Numbered from the stretch's first letter, positions 11,683-24,973 are shown. The stretch: DNA of 64,000 nucleotides from Chionoecetes opilio (GCA_016584305.1 JACEEZ010024140.1:102001-166000); one strand, 5' to 3'. Numbers and translations: made by a program. Notes: a model not told the origin generated them from the letters alone.

Positions 11683-11768
<86 letters not shown>
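11663..11768 (+). repeat. CG/CA microsatellite
   Basis: CGCGCGCG and ACGCAC lead into a long AC run. Confidence 0.95.
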
Positions 11769-11770
<2 letters not shown>

Positions 11771-12049
11771 AGCAGGAGTGAGTGAGCTAATGTATCTTGA
11801 GATATAGTATTTTGCAAGTTCGTGGTAATGCTGAGGAAATCTTAAACATCTGTCGGTATGATAATTAAGAGAAAGGAAAAAAAAAAAATAGATGAAGATT
11901 AAGTATAGTCACAAATTTAGGATGCAGAGAAAAAATATTAACGCAAATATAGTAGAGAGAGATAACTGCTAAGATTTGTTTTCTCCACATCCTTTATCAA
12001 CCCCTTTATTATCAACCCCTTCCTTCACCTCACCACCATTCCTCATACA

Positions 12050-12425
12050 CCTCTTCCCCTACCTCACCACCACCATCAATATAGCCCATCAACACTCCCT
12101 CCACCACCACCACCATATAGCTTCCTTCACCTCTTCCTCTACCTCACCACTACCATCAATATAGCCCATCAACACTCCCTCCACCACCACCACCATATAG
12201 CTTCCTTCACCTCTTCCCCTACATCACCACCACCATCAATATAGCACATCAACACTCCCTACCACCACCATATAGCTTCCTTCACCTCTTCCCCTACATC
12301 ACCACCCCCATCAATATAGCACATCAACACTCCCTACCACCACCATATAGCTTCCTTCACCTCTTCCCCTACATCACCACCCCCATCAATATAGCACATC
12401 AACACTCCCACCACCACCACGGTAC
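12050..12425 (+). repeat. 75-80 bp tandem repeat, five units
   Basis: Units start CTCTTCCCCTACCTCACC at 12051, 12131, 12211, 12286 and 12361 and contain CATCAATATAGCCCATCAAC. The first spacings are 80 bp and the last 75 bp, due to loss of one CCACC. Confidence 0.9.
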
Positions 12426-13216
12426 ACTACACCACGACCTATAATCACCACTTAACATGTTACTCTCCCACAAACCCACAATCTCCACCCCTTATCGCCA
12501 TCAACATACTTAACACTTCCAACATGCAACATACCACTACATCTTACCACCGTCAATGTCCCCTTTCACTCATTTATCACGCATCATTACTGCCCTAATT
12601 AGTAAGTAACATGTAGTTATAGTCTGCTTTTTTTTAATGAGGCAAAAAATCCTGCCCCCTTGCTGCTTACTGACTGATATTAGATGCCAGGAGAAGGTAA
12701 TACTACGCTTCTTCTAAATTTCAGCTATGTTATCATAGTTAACCATATTATCAGGTAAACATAGGCACCATTTTCAGCCTGAGACCTTAGGATAGCATGG
12801 AATTTTTGCCTTGTTAAAAAAATATACCCCATTACAGGCTACCCATCTTTAATTATCCCCCTCCCCCCCATAGCCTTCTCACTTTCCATGGTTACTGGTT
12901 ACTGCCGCCCTCATATTATTCTCGTCTCAGCAAAACATGTGACGTCAAGAAATGCTGGGCTGGGCGGAGCTGTTGTTTTGTGTGTTTGGTGCAGGAGGGT
13001 GATGCGTGCTGCGGCAAAACGGGTGAAACTCAACCAACCACTGCAACCACTAACACCACAACCTCCATACTCACTCCCGTCTTAATTGTTTTCCTGTACG
13101 CTCCCTTTTTTTTTTTTTACTATTATAATTATCATAATTAGGTGTTCTTGTTTATAGATTTCATTCTATGTTTTCAGGTGCGTAGATTATGAAGTTAGAT
13201 TGATTGAGTTACGTAT
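12426..13216. other. Unassigned sequence
   Basis: A TGACGTCA at 12940-12947 is the only signal noted. Confidence 0.45.
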
Positions 13217-14145
13217 GTGTTAAGTGATGTGTCTACTACTACCATTACTACTACTACACCATACTACATACCATACTACTACTACTACTACTCCTTACTA
13301 CAGTGGCTTACCAGAATGAAAAGCGTCGGGCCAATATTTATATATATATATGTTGTTATATTATATTGTATATATCATAATTATGTGTTTATGTTATATA
13401 TGGATATTCATATTATGTGTTTATGTGTATATTATGGTATATATTGTGTGTGTATTATATGTGTTGTGTATATATTATATGTGTATATATTGTACTATAT
13501 AACATTGTATATATATGTATTACTATATATGTATACCATATACATGGGTATATATATATGTGTGAATAATGTGGGGGCTATATATATATTTATATATATA
13601 TATGTGTATATATATAATGATATATACATGTGTAATATATGTGTTATGTCGCGATATGTGCTATGTATATATCCATATATATAATATAATATATAACCAT
13701 CGAAAGGGCTTGTGTAGGCCGCGATAGTGCACCCGTGCCATCCATCACTATGGCACGTTTTGAACCGTGGTCGACAGAGGCACATTTTAGCCGACTTATG
13801 AGATGATCCGATCACTTTTTTTTTCTTTCTTTTTAGTAGCCTATTAGCGAGAATATATATGTATATATATATTATATTATTATTTATTCTTTGCCAAAGG
13901 GGGGGGGGCATGCCCCCCCCCCCTCGGTACGCCACTGATTACTACTACTACCTACTACTACTACTACTAATACTACTACCATTACTACTACTACCATACT
14001 ACTACCATTACTACTACTTCCATTACTACTACTACTACCATTTATACTACTACCATTACTACTACTAGTACTACTACCACCATTACTACTACCCTTACTA
14101 CTACTACTACCATTACTACTACTACCACCACCACTTCTACTACTG
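13217..14145 (+). repeat. TAC/CTA microsatellite, split by a transposon
   Basis: ACTACTACTAC blocks at 13230-13300 and 13938-14145 flank the element at 13301-13937. Confidence 0.85.
13301..13937. mobile_element. DNA transposon inside a TAC microsatellite
   Basis: The ends CAGTGGCTTACC and GGTACGCCACTG are inverted. The 637-bp interior is AT-rich (TATATA runs) with a GGGGGGGCATGCCCCCCC palindrome near the right end. Target duplications cannot be read because both flanks are TAC repeats. A hAT origin is likely from the CAG...CTG ends. Confidence 0.65.
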
Positions 14146-14329
14146 CGTGCTAATTCTCCGTCTTGGTTCTGGGCTTGTGTAACATTCTCCAACACGTGAT
14201 CCTTGGTCTCGCCTCAGTAACAACAAAGGTGGAGAGAACAACACGGAAAAAGAGAGAGAGGGGATAAAGGAATATAGGTTACCAGAACGTGCGCGTGTGT
14301 ATCTGTGTCAAATAACCTGCTGAACTTAA

Positions 14330-14532
14330 CCTCTTCACGCCCAGATCTTGCCTTTGCTAAAAAAAATATGTATGTTGAGTCATATAATTAAGAAAAGTCA
14401 CTTAATATACCAAAGTAGTTAGTCGACAAGGATACTTAACAGGTCATATCTATAAAATGTTGCTTATAGTCACTAAAAATTGTCTAATGGTGCCCAAATT
14501 ACAATGGAAATTACGTTATGGGTCTCAAGAGG
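14330..14532 (-). mobile_element. P1 MITE copy, reversed
   Basis: Inverse of the P1 family with TTAA on both sides (14326-14329, 14533-14536). Confidence 0.8.
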
Positions 14533-14982
14533 TTAAATTTACAAGTGATTCAATCCACATCCAGTCTTTAAATGCAACAAGAGTAAAAATATTGAAAGGA
14601 AGTGATTGCCTCTTACGGAATCAGAGAAAAGTCAAGCTGGGTTGATTCGGGGGAAAAGAAAGCAGATAATAAGGGCGCAAGTGTTCCGTGTAACCCCCGC
14701 AGCTGGTAAAGTGGCGGTGGTGGTGATGGTGATGGTGATGGTGGTGGTACTACATACATAACCTTCGCTGTATAATAATAGCCTGGTGTCTACTCTGCTA
14801 CCCATACGTCACGTGAGAGAGAGAGATTCATAATACACACGTAAACTAGACTAAGTTATATTTCTGCTCAAGGTCATAAGAAACATGAGCCTAGAGTAGA
14901 AAAGAAAAATATATAAATAAATTACAACTGAGAGAACCCTGAACGAGATACAGGAAGAAAAACATCAAAACTTTCTCACCCT

Positions 14983-17900
14983 CGCCTTATATTCATTCGC
15001 TTGACTGACACCCTCGCCTTATATTCATTCGCTTGACTGACACCCTCGCCTTATATTAATTCGCTTGACTGACACCCTCGCCTTATATTCATTCGCTTGA
15101 CTGACACCCTCGCCTTATATTCATTCGCTTGACTGACACCCTCGCCTTATATTCATTCGCTTGACTGACACCCTCGCCTTATATTCATTCGCTTGACTGA
15201 CACCCTCGCCTTATATTCATTCGCTTGACTGACACCTCGCCTTATATTCATTCGCTTGACTGACACCCTCGCCTTATATTCATTCGCTTGACTGACACCC
15301 TCGCCTTATATTCATTCGCTTGACTGACACCCTCGCCTTATATTCATTCGCTTGACTGACACCCTCGCCTTATATTCATTCGCTTGACTGACACCCTCGC
15401 CTTATATTCATTCGCTTGACTGACAACCCTCGCCTTATATTCATTCGCTTGACTGACACCCTCGCCTTATATTCATTCGCTTGACTGACACCCTCGCCTT
15501 ATATTCATTCGCTTGACTGACACCCTCGCCTTATATTCATTCGCTTGACTGACACCTCGCCTTATATTCATTCGCTTGACTGACACCCTCGCCTTATATT
15601 CATTCGCTTGACGACACCCTCGCCTTATATTCATTCGCTTGACTGACACCCTCGCCTTATATTCATTCGCTTGACTGACACCCTCGCCTTATATTCATTC
15701 GCTTGACTGACACCCTCGCCTTATATTCATTCGCTTGACTGACACCCTCGCCTTATATTCATTCGCTTGACTGACACCCTCGCCTTATATTCATTCGCTT
15801 GACTGACACCCTCGCCTTATATTCATTCGCTTGACTGACACCCTCGCCTTATATTCATTCGCTTGACTGACACCCTCGCCTTATATTCATTCGCTTGACT
15901 GACACCCTCGCCTTATATTCATTCGCTTGACTGACACCCTCGCTTATATTCATTCGCTTGACTGACACCCTCGCCTTATATTCATTCGCTTGACTGACAC
16001 CTCGCCTTATATTCATTCGCTTGACTGACACCATCGCCTTATATTCATTCGCTTGACTGACACCCTCGCCTTATATTCATTCGCTTGACTGACACCCTCG
16101 CCTTATATTCATTCGCTTGACTGACACCCTCGCCTTATATTCATTCGCTTGACTGACACCCTCGCCTTATATTCATTCGCTTGACTGACACCCTCGCCTT
16201 ATATTCATTCGCTTGACTGACACCCTCGCCTTATATTCATTCGCTTGACTGACACCCTCGCCTTATATTCATTCGCTTGACTGACACCCTCGCCTTATAT
16301 TCATTCGCTTGACTGACACCCTCGCCTATACTCATTCGCTTGACTGACACCCTCGCCTTATATTCATTCGCTTGACTGACACCCTCGCCTTATATTCATT
16401 CGCTTGACTGACACCCTCGCCTTATATTCATTCGCTTGACTGACACCATCGCCTTATATTCATTCGCTTGACTGACACCATCGCCTTATATTCATTCGCT
16501 TGACTGACACCCTCGCCTTATATTCATTCGCTTGACTGACACCCTCGCCTTATATTCATTCGCTTGACTGACACCATCGCCTTATATTCATTCGCTTGAC
16601 TGACACCCTCGCCTTATATTCATTCGCTTGACTGACACCCTCGCCTTATATTCATTTGCTTGACTGACACCCTCGCCTTATATTCATTCGCTTGACTGAC
16701 ACCCTCGCCTTATATTCATTCGCTTGACTGACACCCTCGCCTTATATTCATTCGCTTGACTGACACCCTCGCCTTATATTCATTCGCTTGACTGACACCC
16801 TCGCCTTATATTCATTCGCTTGACTGACACCCTCGCCTTATATTATTCGCTTTACTGACACCCTCGCCTTATATTCATTCGCTTGACTGACACCCTCGCC
16901 TTATATTCAATTCGCTTGACTGACAAAATTCCACCTCGCCTTATATTCATTCGCTTGACTGACACCCTCGCCTTATATTCATTCGCTTGACTGACACCCT
17001 CGCCTTATATTCATTCGCTTGACTGACACCCTCGCCTTATATTCATTCGCTTGACTGACACCCTCGCCTTATATTCATTCGCTTGACTGACACCCTCGCC
17101 TTATATTCATTCGCTTGACTGACACCCTCGCCTTATATTCATTCGCTTGACTGACACCCTCGCCTTATATTCATTCGCTTGACTGACACCCTCGCCTTAT
17201 ATTCATTCGCTTGACTGACACCCTCGCCTTATATTAATTCGCTTGACTGACACCCTCGCCTTATATTCAATTCGCTTGACTGACACCCTCGCCTTATATT
17301 CATTCGCTTGACTGACACCCTCGCCTTATATTCATTCGCTTGACTGACACCCTCGCCTTATATTCATTCGCTTGACTGACACCCTCGCCTTATATTCATT
17401 CGCTTGACTGACACCCTCGCCTTATATTATTCGCTTGACTGACACCTCGCCTTATATTCATTCGCTTGACTGACACCCTCGCCTTTTATATTCGCTATTC
17501 GCTTTGGACTGACACCCTCGCCTTATATTCATTCGCTTGACTGACACCCTCGCCTTATATTCATTCGCTTGACTGAACCCTCGCCTTATATTTATTCGCT
17601 TGACTGACACCCTCGCCTTATATTCATTCGCTTGACTGACACCCTCGCCTTATATTCATTCGCTTGACTGACACCTCGCCTTATATTCATTCGCTTGACT
17701 GACACCCTCGCCTTATATTCATTCGCTTGACTGACACCCTCGCCTTATATTCATTCGCTTGACTGACACCCTCGCCTTATATCATTCGCTTGACTGACAC
17801 CCTCGCCTTATATTCATTCGCTTGACTGACACCCTCGCCTTATATTCATTCGCTTGACTGACACCCTCGCCTTATATTTATTCGCTTGACTGACACCCTC

Positions 17901-18562
17901 GCCTTATATTCATTCGCTTGACTGACACCCTCGCCTTATATTCATTCGCTTGACTGACACCCTCGCCTTATATTCATTCGCTTGACTGACACCCTCGCCT
18001 TATATTCATTCGCTTGACTGACACCCTCGCCTTATATTCATTCGCTTGACTGACACCTCGCCTTATATTCATTCGCTTGACTGACACCCTCGCCTTATAT
18101 TCATTCGCTTGACTGACACCCTCGCCTTATATTCATTCGCTTGACTGACACCATCGCCTTATATTCATTCGCTTGACTGACACCCTCGCCTTATATTCAT
18201 TCGCTTGACTGACACCATCGCCTTATATTCATTCGCTTGACTGACACCCTCGCCTTATATTCATTCGCTTGACTGACACCATCGCCTTATATTCATTCGC
18301 TTGACTGACACCCTCGCCTTATATTCATTCGCTTGACTGACACCCTCGCCTTATATTCATTCGCTTGACTGACACCCTCGCCTTATATTCATTCGCTTGA
18401 CTGACACCTCGCCTTATATTCATTCGCTTGACTGACACCCTCGCCTTATATTCATTCGCTTGACTGAACCCTCGCCTTATATTCATTCGCTTTACTGACA
18501 CCCTCGCCTTATATTCATTCGCTTGACTGACACCCTCGCCTTATATTCATTCGCTTGACTGA
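14983..18562 (+). repeat. 32-bp satellite array, about 110 copies
   Basis: The unit is ACCCTCGCCTTATATT plus CATTCGCTTGACTGAC. Copies are nearly uniform, with a one-base deletion variant (ACCTCGCC) and an ACCATCGCC variant scattered or alternating. One unit at about 16920 carries an AAAATTCC insertion. There are no unique spacers. Confidence 0.97.
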
Positions 18563-19103
18563 ACTTGTATACTTGACTCACTAACTATCGCCGAATCGTT
18601 TTTCGTTGATTGACACCCGACGTTGCTTGGACTGATGCAAATCACTAACTGAGAGACAAGGCTAGAGTCGATGAGTTTATAGATGGGGTGTGTAAGGATA
18701 GAGGTAAAGGTGAGGTGGGTTATGGGTGAGGGAAGCAAGTGTGGGGTTGGGGTGTCGGGATATTGGTGATGGGAGCATAGTGGACGTGCAATGCGTGGAT
18801 GGGAAGTGAGGGAGGTGGAAGAGGAAAATCCACGAGCGATGAAGGGTGAAGGAGGTGGGCGAGGGTTGAGAGTGCCTCCCTCCCCTTTCTCCACACAGCA
18901 ACTCGCCTCTTTTTTTTTTGTCTCATCAGATCACACAGCCGCTGAGGGACGAGGAAAATTCAATGGGTTCAGAGGGTATTACCAACTCGGTGACCTCACT
19001 CGCCCAGGCTTCCAGCAGGGGATATGGTGGGGGTTAGAGGCAAGAGAGTGAAACTTTTGCTCTCCAAGGCATACGGCATTTACCTTATGTTTGTATAGTG
19101 CGT

Positions 19104-19105
<2 letters not shown>
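18563..19105. other. Unassigned sequence after the satellite
   Basis: G-rich on the plus strand (18680-18890). A degraded CTTGACTGA unit is seen at the satellite edge. No gene was recognised. Confidence 0.45.
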
Positions 19106-19144
<39 letters not shown>

Positions 19145-19222
19145 ACCCACACACACACCCCACCCACACACACACACACACACACCACCCACACACACAC
19201 CCCACACACCACACCCCACACA

Positions 19223-19263
<41 letters not shown>

Positions 19264-19450
19264 ACACACACCACACACACACACACACCACACACACACC
19301 ACACACCACACACACAGACACACACACCACACACACACCACACACACCACACACACACAACGCACACACACAACACACACACACACACAACACACACAAC
19401 ACACACACACAACGCGCACACACACAACACACACACACACACACACACAC
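19106..19450 (+). repeat. GA then complex CA microsatellite
   Basis: GA 19106-19141, then 300 bp of CACACA interrupted by CCAC and AACAC units. All frames through it are low complexity. Confidence 0.95.
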
Positions 19451-19761
19451 GAGGCTACATAGTGACTGAGAGAAAGAAGTAATAGCGTGTCACCAAGGGA
19501 TCACAGTGCATGAAGATGACTGATTCATGAGTTAGTGAGACCAAAGAAGTCGTGCTGCACTAAAGAGTCTTGGTTCGTTTCTTTCCTTGTCTTTTGCAGT
19601 GACTAAGCAGACTCTCAAAGGGTGTTCATGTGTGCCTTCGTTCTGTGACTTTTTTTTTTTTTTTTTTTTTTTTTATTTCCGAACGACATATTGTCCTGTT
19701 GAGATCTCCGTTGTCAATGTTCTGAGGTTGCGATTTTCTTTTTCTTTTTCTGGTGGAGGGT

Positions 19762-19872
19762 AAAGGTACAGCGACTACAAAGAAGGCAGAGGTACAGAGA
19801 CTACAAGGAGAGCAGAGGTACAGAGACTACAAGGAAGGCAGAGGTACAGAGACTACAAGGAGGGCAGAGGTG
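19762..19872 (+). repeat. 26-27 bp tandem repeat
   Basis: About four units of GGCAGAGGTACAGAGACTAC plus AAGGA(A/G). Confidence 0.85.
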
Positions 19873-19985
19873 TCGCGCTGCTCACCGCTCCAAGGGTGTG
19901 TTCTGTGTTGGTTGGTTTCCTGTGGTGCAAGCTGGTGCAAGCATGTATGTAGGACGGCGCTACCCTGCCTTGCCTCGCCCTGCCG

Positions 19986-20296
19986 TTACCGAGCTAATGA
20001 CCACGGTAATATAATTGGATTCATGGTTTGCCGTCTCCTTGTTACCATTTGAGTAGGAAAAAGAGAAGCTAGGGCGGCTGTGTGAGAATCATAACCAGTC
20101 ATTTCAACTTCTTGGCAGAGAGTTGTGAGAGCGGCAGTGAGCCTCCTCTCCCATCCGCCCCCCTTGTACCTCTCCCTCACCACCCCGAGTGACGTCAGGA
20201 GCGGGTCTTTCCCACCTCCACACAAGAGTCCCATCCCCAGCTGGTCCCCGTGCAACTCTCCATAATCCTCAACAACTATTGCCAGGCCACTGAGAA
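19986..20296 (-). CDS. Orphan exon-like open frame
   Basis: The minus strand has an acceptor-like TAGGCTTTCTCAG at 20297, then an open frame of about 100 codons beginning GLAIVVEDYGELHGDQLGM and including SLGVVRERYKGGGWERRL. The composition looks coding but no convincing donor was found. No family was recognised. Confidence 0.22.
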
Positions 20297-20794
20297 AGCC
20301 TACCTCTGTCTACCTTCCCCTTCCCCTTCCCTTCCCCCTTGTCTACTTCCCCTTCCCTTCTTCCCCTTTGCCCCCGCCTCTGTCTCACCATTCAGCACAG
20401 AAAAGTGAAGGTCAAACAAGCTGCAAGACTCCATAGTGTTGTCAGTTACTTGTTCACAAAGTTTCTCTCTTTGAAGATAGCACATCATAGCAGAGAGAAA
20501 ACTTTGTGAAACTACTGAATGTTTTAAGCATTTACGAAGGACTCTACAGTGTAATCCTCAAACACAGGTTAATGCATTAAGGTTATTCATACTGAGAGAT
20601 ACTATTGCACCATTGTTAGCAAAACTCTCGGCTTTCTAGGAACTCGCACCGCCCATCCCAGGTATCCTACGTGTGCGAGTAGGAAAACTTTTTGAGTTAC
20701 ACCATGAGGGTGTGCGGCGCGTCCTGCCAGCCGTCCAGATAAGGGTGGCGGCTCTGGCTTGCTATGTTAATAGAAAATAACACAAAGAAGACAA

Positions 20795-20915
20795 GGAATA
20801 AGATCCCAAGTGAAATAGCCAAGGGAAGAGTTGACAAGATTCTTAACTAAGGAGACGAAGTTGAAGAGAACCTATGAAGCGATACTAGCGTCAAAGGTCA
20901 CAAAAAGAAGAAGAT
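20795..20915 (+). mobile_element. LINE 3'-end fragment
   Basis: GGAGACGAAGTTGAAGAGAA and CCTATGAAGCGATACTAG align with 46500-46605 at roughly 80% by eye. No RT coding is nearby, so it is a short 5'-truncated copy. Confidence 0.55.
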
Positions 20916-21458
20916 TAATTGTTCGTCCAGCTCGTGTATGAAAATTGACCCGCTGAAAGTTGACACTGGTTTCCCATGGCTACGAAGGGCGGTTGCGTCA
21001 TGCAAACAGCAGGATATTCAATAACAATGAAGAATTAAACAACCCTGCACGGTTTATCGGCTGCATCAGCGGAAAACTGTCCAGAAACATGGACATACCA
21101 TAGTATACAAACAGGAAGTGAGATTCAGTTATGTAAGTGTGTGTGTACGTGTGTGTGTGTGTGTTCTCGTGTCTAGGTTACGCCTCTTTGGCTGCCTTGT
21201 AATAATTAACAGGTTCAGGTTACACCGCTCGTACGTTTTGGGTGTATCAGTGTACCACGACGCTATAACATGTGTACTACATGATGTGCACTGTACACAT
21301 ATTTTCACGGCAATGCTTCACACGCTGAGACGTATACATTGCATGTGATACACCCCCCCTGTACACGTGACCGAGAAAATACACACACACGCGCACACAC
21401 ATCTTAAAACCATTAGCTGTCATCCTGCCTCATCCCCCTCCCCTCACCCCCTTGTTAA

Positions 21459-21489
<31 letters not shown>

Positions 21490-21788
21490 AGGAAGAGGAG
21501 GAGGAGAGACAAGAAAGATGAGGATGAGGAAGCAAGGCTGGGCACAAGGACGGTAGTGATGACCTCGAGACATCCAGAGAACCTCGACAACTTTATGCTT
21601 TACTATAACCCTCACACTGTCTCATCACGCCCCGTAAGGTTCACACAAACTTTACTGGGTACTCACAAAGCCTTCTCTATGTAAAAGCCTGAGTCTGGGA
21701 GAGCGGGATGGACATGACGTCACGAGCTGAGTCTGCTCCGCGAGTCAGTAGGAGCCGAGCTTTCAGCATGTGAGGATGTACGGGCGGT
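20916..21788. other. Unassigned sequence
   Basis: Short GT runs (21138-21164, 21460-21487) and a TGACGTCA at 21715-21722 just before the palindrome. Confidence 0.45.
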
Positions 21789-22376
21789 ATAAGATATACT
21801 GTTATCTTTGGAAATGTTTGTTCTATAATATTATCAAATAAAAAACCGTAAAACACACTAAAGAAATGCCATTATGAGACTCTCAAGAAATATGCATGAA
21901 CTTAAACTCTTCGCCATTTAATATTTTACTCGCAAACATTTTACATGGTGAATACCAATAGAAGCGGAATTTAATTAGCTTTCCATTGTTATATTTTGTT
22001 TTCTGATAAATGAATTAGAACCATACATACATTAGCGTTAACTAAATAAATAACATCATCAAACGGGAAAAATTACCCGATTTCATGACCTTTTTTGTTA
22101 GTTAACGCTAATTTATGTATGGTTCTAATTCATTTATCAAAAAACGAAATATAGCAATGGAAAGCTAATTAAATTCCGCTTCTATTGATATTCTCCATGT
22201 AAAATGTTTTTGAGCAAAATATTAAATGGCGAAGAGTTAAAGTTCATACATATTTCTTGTGAGTCTCATAATGGCCTTTCTTTAGTCTGTTTTACGGTTT
22301 TTTATTTGATAATATTATAGAACAAACATTTCCGAAGATAACAATATATCTTTTATACTGATAAACATATATTAGG
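21789..22376. repeat. 570-bp near-perfect palindrome
   Basis: The left arm (21789-22066) is repeated inverted at about 22074-22360, with only a few bases between. Markers: GAACAAACATTTCCGAAGAT, ATTAAATGGCGAAGAG and AGTTAACGCTAATTTATG. No ORF is present. Confidence 0.85.
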
Positions 22377-22690
22377 TACGAAATTACCCGATTTCATGAT
22401 GTTATGTATTTAGTTAACGCTAATTTATGCATGCTGCTAATTCATTTATCAGAAAACAAAATATAGCAATGGAAAGCGAATTAAATTCCGCTTCTATTGA
22501 TATTCTCCATGTAAAATGTTTTCGAGAAAAATATTAAATGGCGAAGAGTTTAAGTTCATGCATATTTCTTGAGAGTCTCATAATGGCATTTCTTTAATGT
22601 GTTTTACGGGTTTTTATTTGATAATATTATAGAACAAACATTTCCGAAGATTACAATATATCTTTTATACTGATAAACATATAATTAGGT
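22377..22690. repeat. Third copy of the palindrome arm, direct tandem
   Basis: This repeats 22073-22376 at a period of about 311 bp with scattered changes. It resembles the left arm slightly better at ATGATGTTAT, so the unit order is inverted, direct, direct. Confidence 0.8.
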
Positions 22691-22733
22691 AGGTAAACTT
22701 GTCATCTCGGTGGCCTCGTACAGACGCCGTCCG

Positions 22734-22800
22734 TGACGTCATAAATCTCAGGCGCAGGCCTTTATAGATTGAGACGGCCTTGGTACTCACTGCTCAGTTA
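22734..22800 (+). promoter_or_regulatory. Candidate core promoter: CRE, TATA box and Inr
   Basis: TGACGTCA (22734-22741), CTTTATAGA (from 22760) and the arthropod initiator TCAGTT (22794-22799) lie in order, with TATA about 35 bp before the initiator A. A GC-rich GACGCCGTCCGTGACG block precedes. No coding exon was recognised downstream. Confidence 0.35.
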
Positions 22801-23072
22801 GACGTGTACTTAGGTTACTGTATGCTTAGTCCACTGCTGATATAAAGCTGACCCACAAAATTAAACCTATTGTTTTTGTCCCACTTCCTGCTGCGAACAA
22901 TGACAACGGCATGAGTAAAACAGCCACAAAGGCTCGTAAATAAAAAGTATTGTTTCCGCTGAATAACAAAAAACGGAGATGCAACATAAGGCAGAACTCG
23001 AAGAATTTTGCCAAAGAGACGAAAAGTTTGGATAGAACGATAACTTCTAATTATTTATAGTGTAAACTGTAA

Positions 23073-23079
<7 letters not shown>

Positions 23080-23113
<34 letters not shown>

Positions 23114-23246
23114 ACACAATGTCGTCGGATCCTATATAAACTACAAACATTTCCGCAATCTTCCTTAATTACTTATTGTCTTAATTATTTTACTTTACTA
23201 TTTGTTTACGATTTGATAGTAGTAGTAGTAGTAGTAGTAGTAGTAG
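23080..23246 (+). repeat. CA and TAG microsatellites
   Basis: AC 23080-23111 and TAG 23217-23246. Confidence 0.9.
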
Positions 23247-23491
23247 AAGTGGTGGTAGGAGCAGTGGTAGAATAGTAGTAAAGGTAACCGTATAGCATCA
23301 TGCACTCAACACCCTCCCCGAACCCTTCAACAGGTAGATCAAAACACACACAAACATCCAGGTAAAACTATCATGACTCCCTGACTGCCGATTCTCTCAT
23401 GTTCACGAGTAATCAAAACCACCCTGTAATCACATAACCTCACCATGCTACAAGAGTTTACAGCACGGTTTACATCACATAGCATACTTAC

Positions 23492-23711
23492 CCCCTTGAG
23501 GCCCAGAACGTAATTTTCATTGTCATTTGGGTACCATTAGACGATTTTTAGTGAATATAAGCATTATTTTATAGATTATGACCTGTTTAGTATCCTTGTC
23601 AACTAGGTAACAAATTTGGTATATTCAGTTACTTTTCGTTATTTTATGGCTCGACAACATACATTTTGTTTTATAGTAAAGGAAAGATCTGGGTGTGAAC
23701 TTGTGAAGGGG
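23492..23711 (+). mobile_element. P1 MITE copy
   Basis: P1 core with CCCCTTGAGGCCCAGAACG at the left and GTGAAGGGG at the right. Flanks TTAC and TTGA are diverged from TTAA. An 8-bp GTGAACTT insertion is seen near the right end. Confidence 0.75.
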
Positions 23712-24119
23712 TTGAAGAAAGCACGGATGGCAGGAGAACACGGAGAGTGAAGGTCATGGCTGTGCTTTCACTTGACTCAAAATATTAGCGGCAGGATTTT
23801 TCCCGTGCTATGGTCTACAGTTGCGTATACAAGATAGAGAGAAGTATTTATAAGGCAACCTTGGATATATAATGACAAAGGAGTTAGTTTCATTGCAGCA
23901 TCGTAGCCTAATGACCTCTGATATAGTTTGTTCCGCGTATTTGAACGATTTTAATGTGGTTTTGTTTCGTGTGTCTTTTTAACTCTTAACTTTCTACTGC
24001 GTCATGGGGAACAACAAAGACCATTATCATAGTTATAGTAAGGCCGTTGTTATAAGCACCTCAATGTTATGTTGAGTTAATCGATAGCCAGTTATGACTC
24101 ATCGATAGACAATGTTATG

Positions 24120-24442
24120 ACTCATCAATAGACACTCATGACTCATCACCACCATAACCACCACCGCCACCATCGGCATTACCATGCATCACCACCAGGT
24201 CCACCACCATATAGCCTGCATCTAATCCACGTCACCATTTGCATAACAAGCCATCAGCCTCGTTTGCACCACCATCGTTACCACCACTGTTTACACTCGT
24301 TACCATCAACACCAGCTATAATTCATCACCACCATTTATGATCCTCTGCTATCACCACCACCATATAACACATCAATTTACGAACGATTATTCATCCGTG
24401 AACACACACACTCTCTCTCTCTCTCTCTCTCTTGCTCTCGCT

Positions 24443-24493
<51 letters not shown>
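24120..24493 (+). repeat. CAC/CAT-rich stretch and CT microsatellite
   Basis: ACCACCATC-like imperfect repeats to about 24375, then CT at 24411-24493. The His-rich frame is low complexity. Confidence 0.85.
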
Positions 24494-24494
<1 letters not shown>

Positions 24495-24973
24495 GAAAAA
24501 AGTTTCTCTTCTGCATGCGGGCGTCACCTACCTACTTGTTCTCTCTTTCGTTCTTTCTCTATTGTTAAATATATATTCCTGTTGGAGAATTAGAGTTGCC
24601 ACATCTATATTCCTCAATAAATGTTCGGCCACGACATCGATTGTTCTCAATATACCAAAAAAACAATGAAAACAGCACAGCTCAAGGACGACACATACTA
24701 TGCCGGGGAGAAACAGAACAGTAAGAGGCAAAATGACCATGAAAGACCCACATGACAGAGAAACGAATGCAGCAGCGCGTGAAAATATATTAATACAGGC
24801 TGATAATGCAAAGAAATTTAAGTAGCTATTTATAATACACAAATGCATCATCAGAAAATAAGATGTGGCTGTGCAGGATAGAAATGGTAAAAATTGGCAA
24901 ATAATAATTATGTAAATAAAATAATATAATAATAAAATACATCTGGTAAAAATATGCAAGCCTGGGTAAATTT

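Noticed and set aside
13217..13684. 155-codon Tyr/Ile-rich frame
   Set aside because: It is produced by TATATA and TAC repeats in the transposon.
14983..18562. CRISPR-like array of 32-bp repeats
   Set aside because: The repeats are directly head to tail with no unique spacers, in a eukaryotic context.
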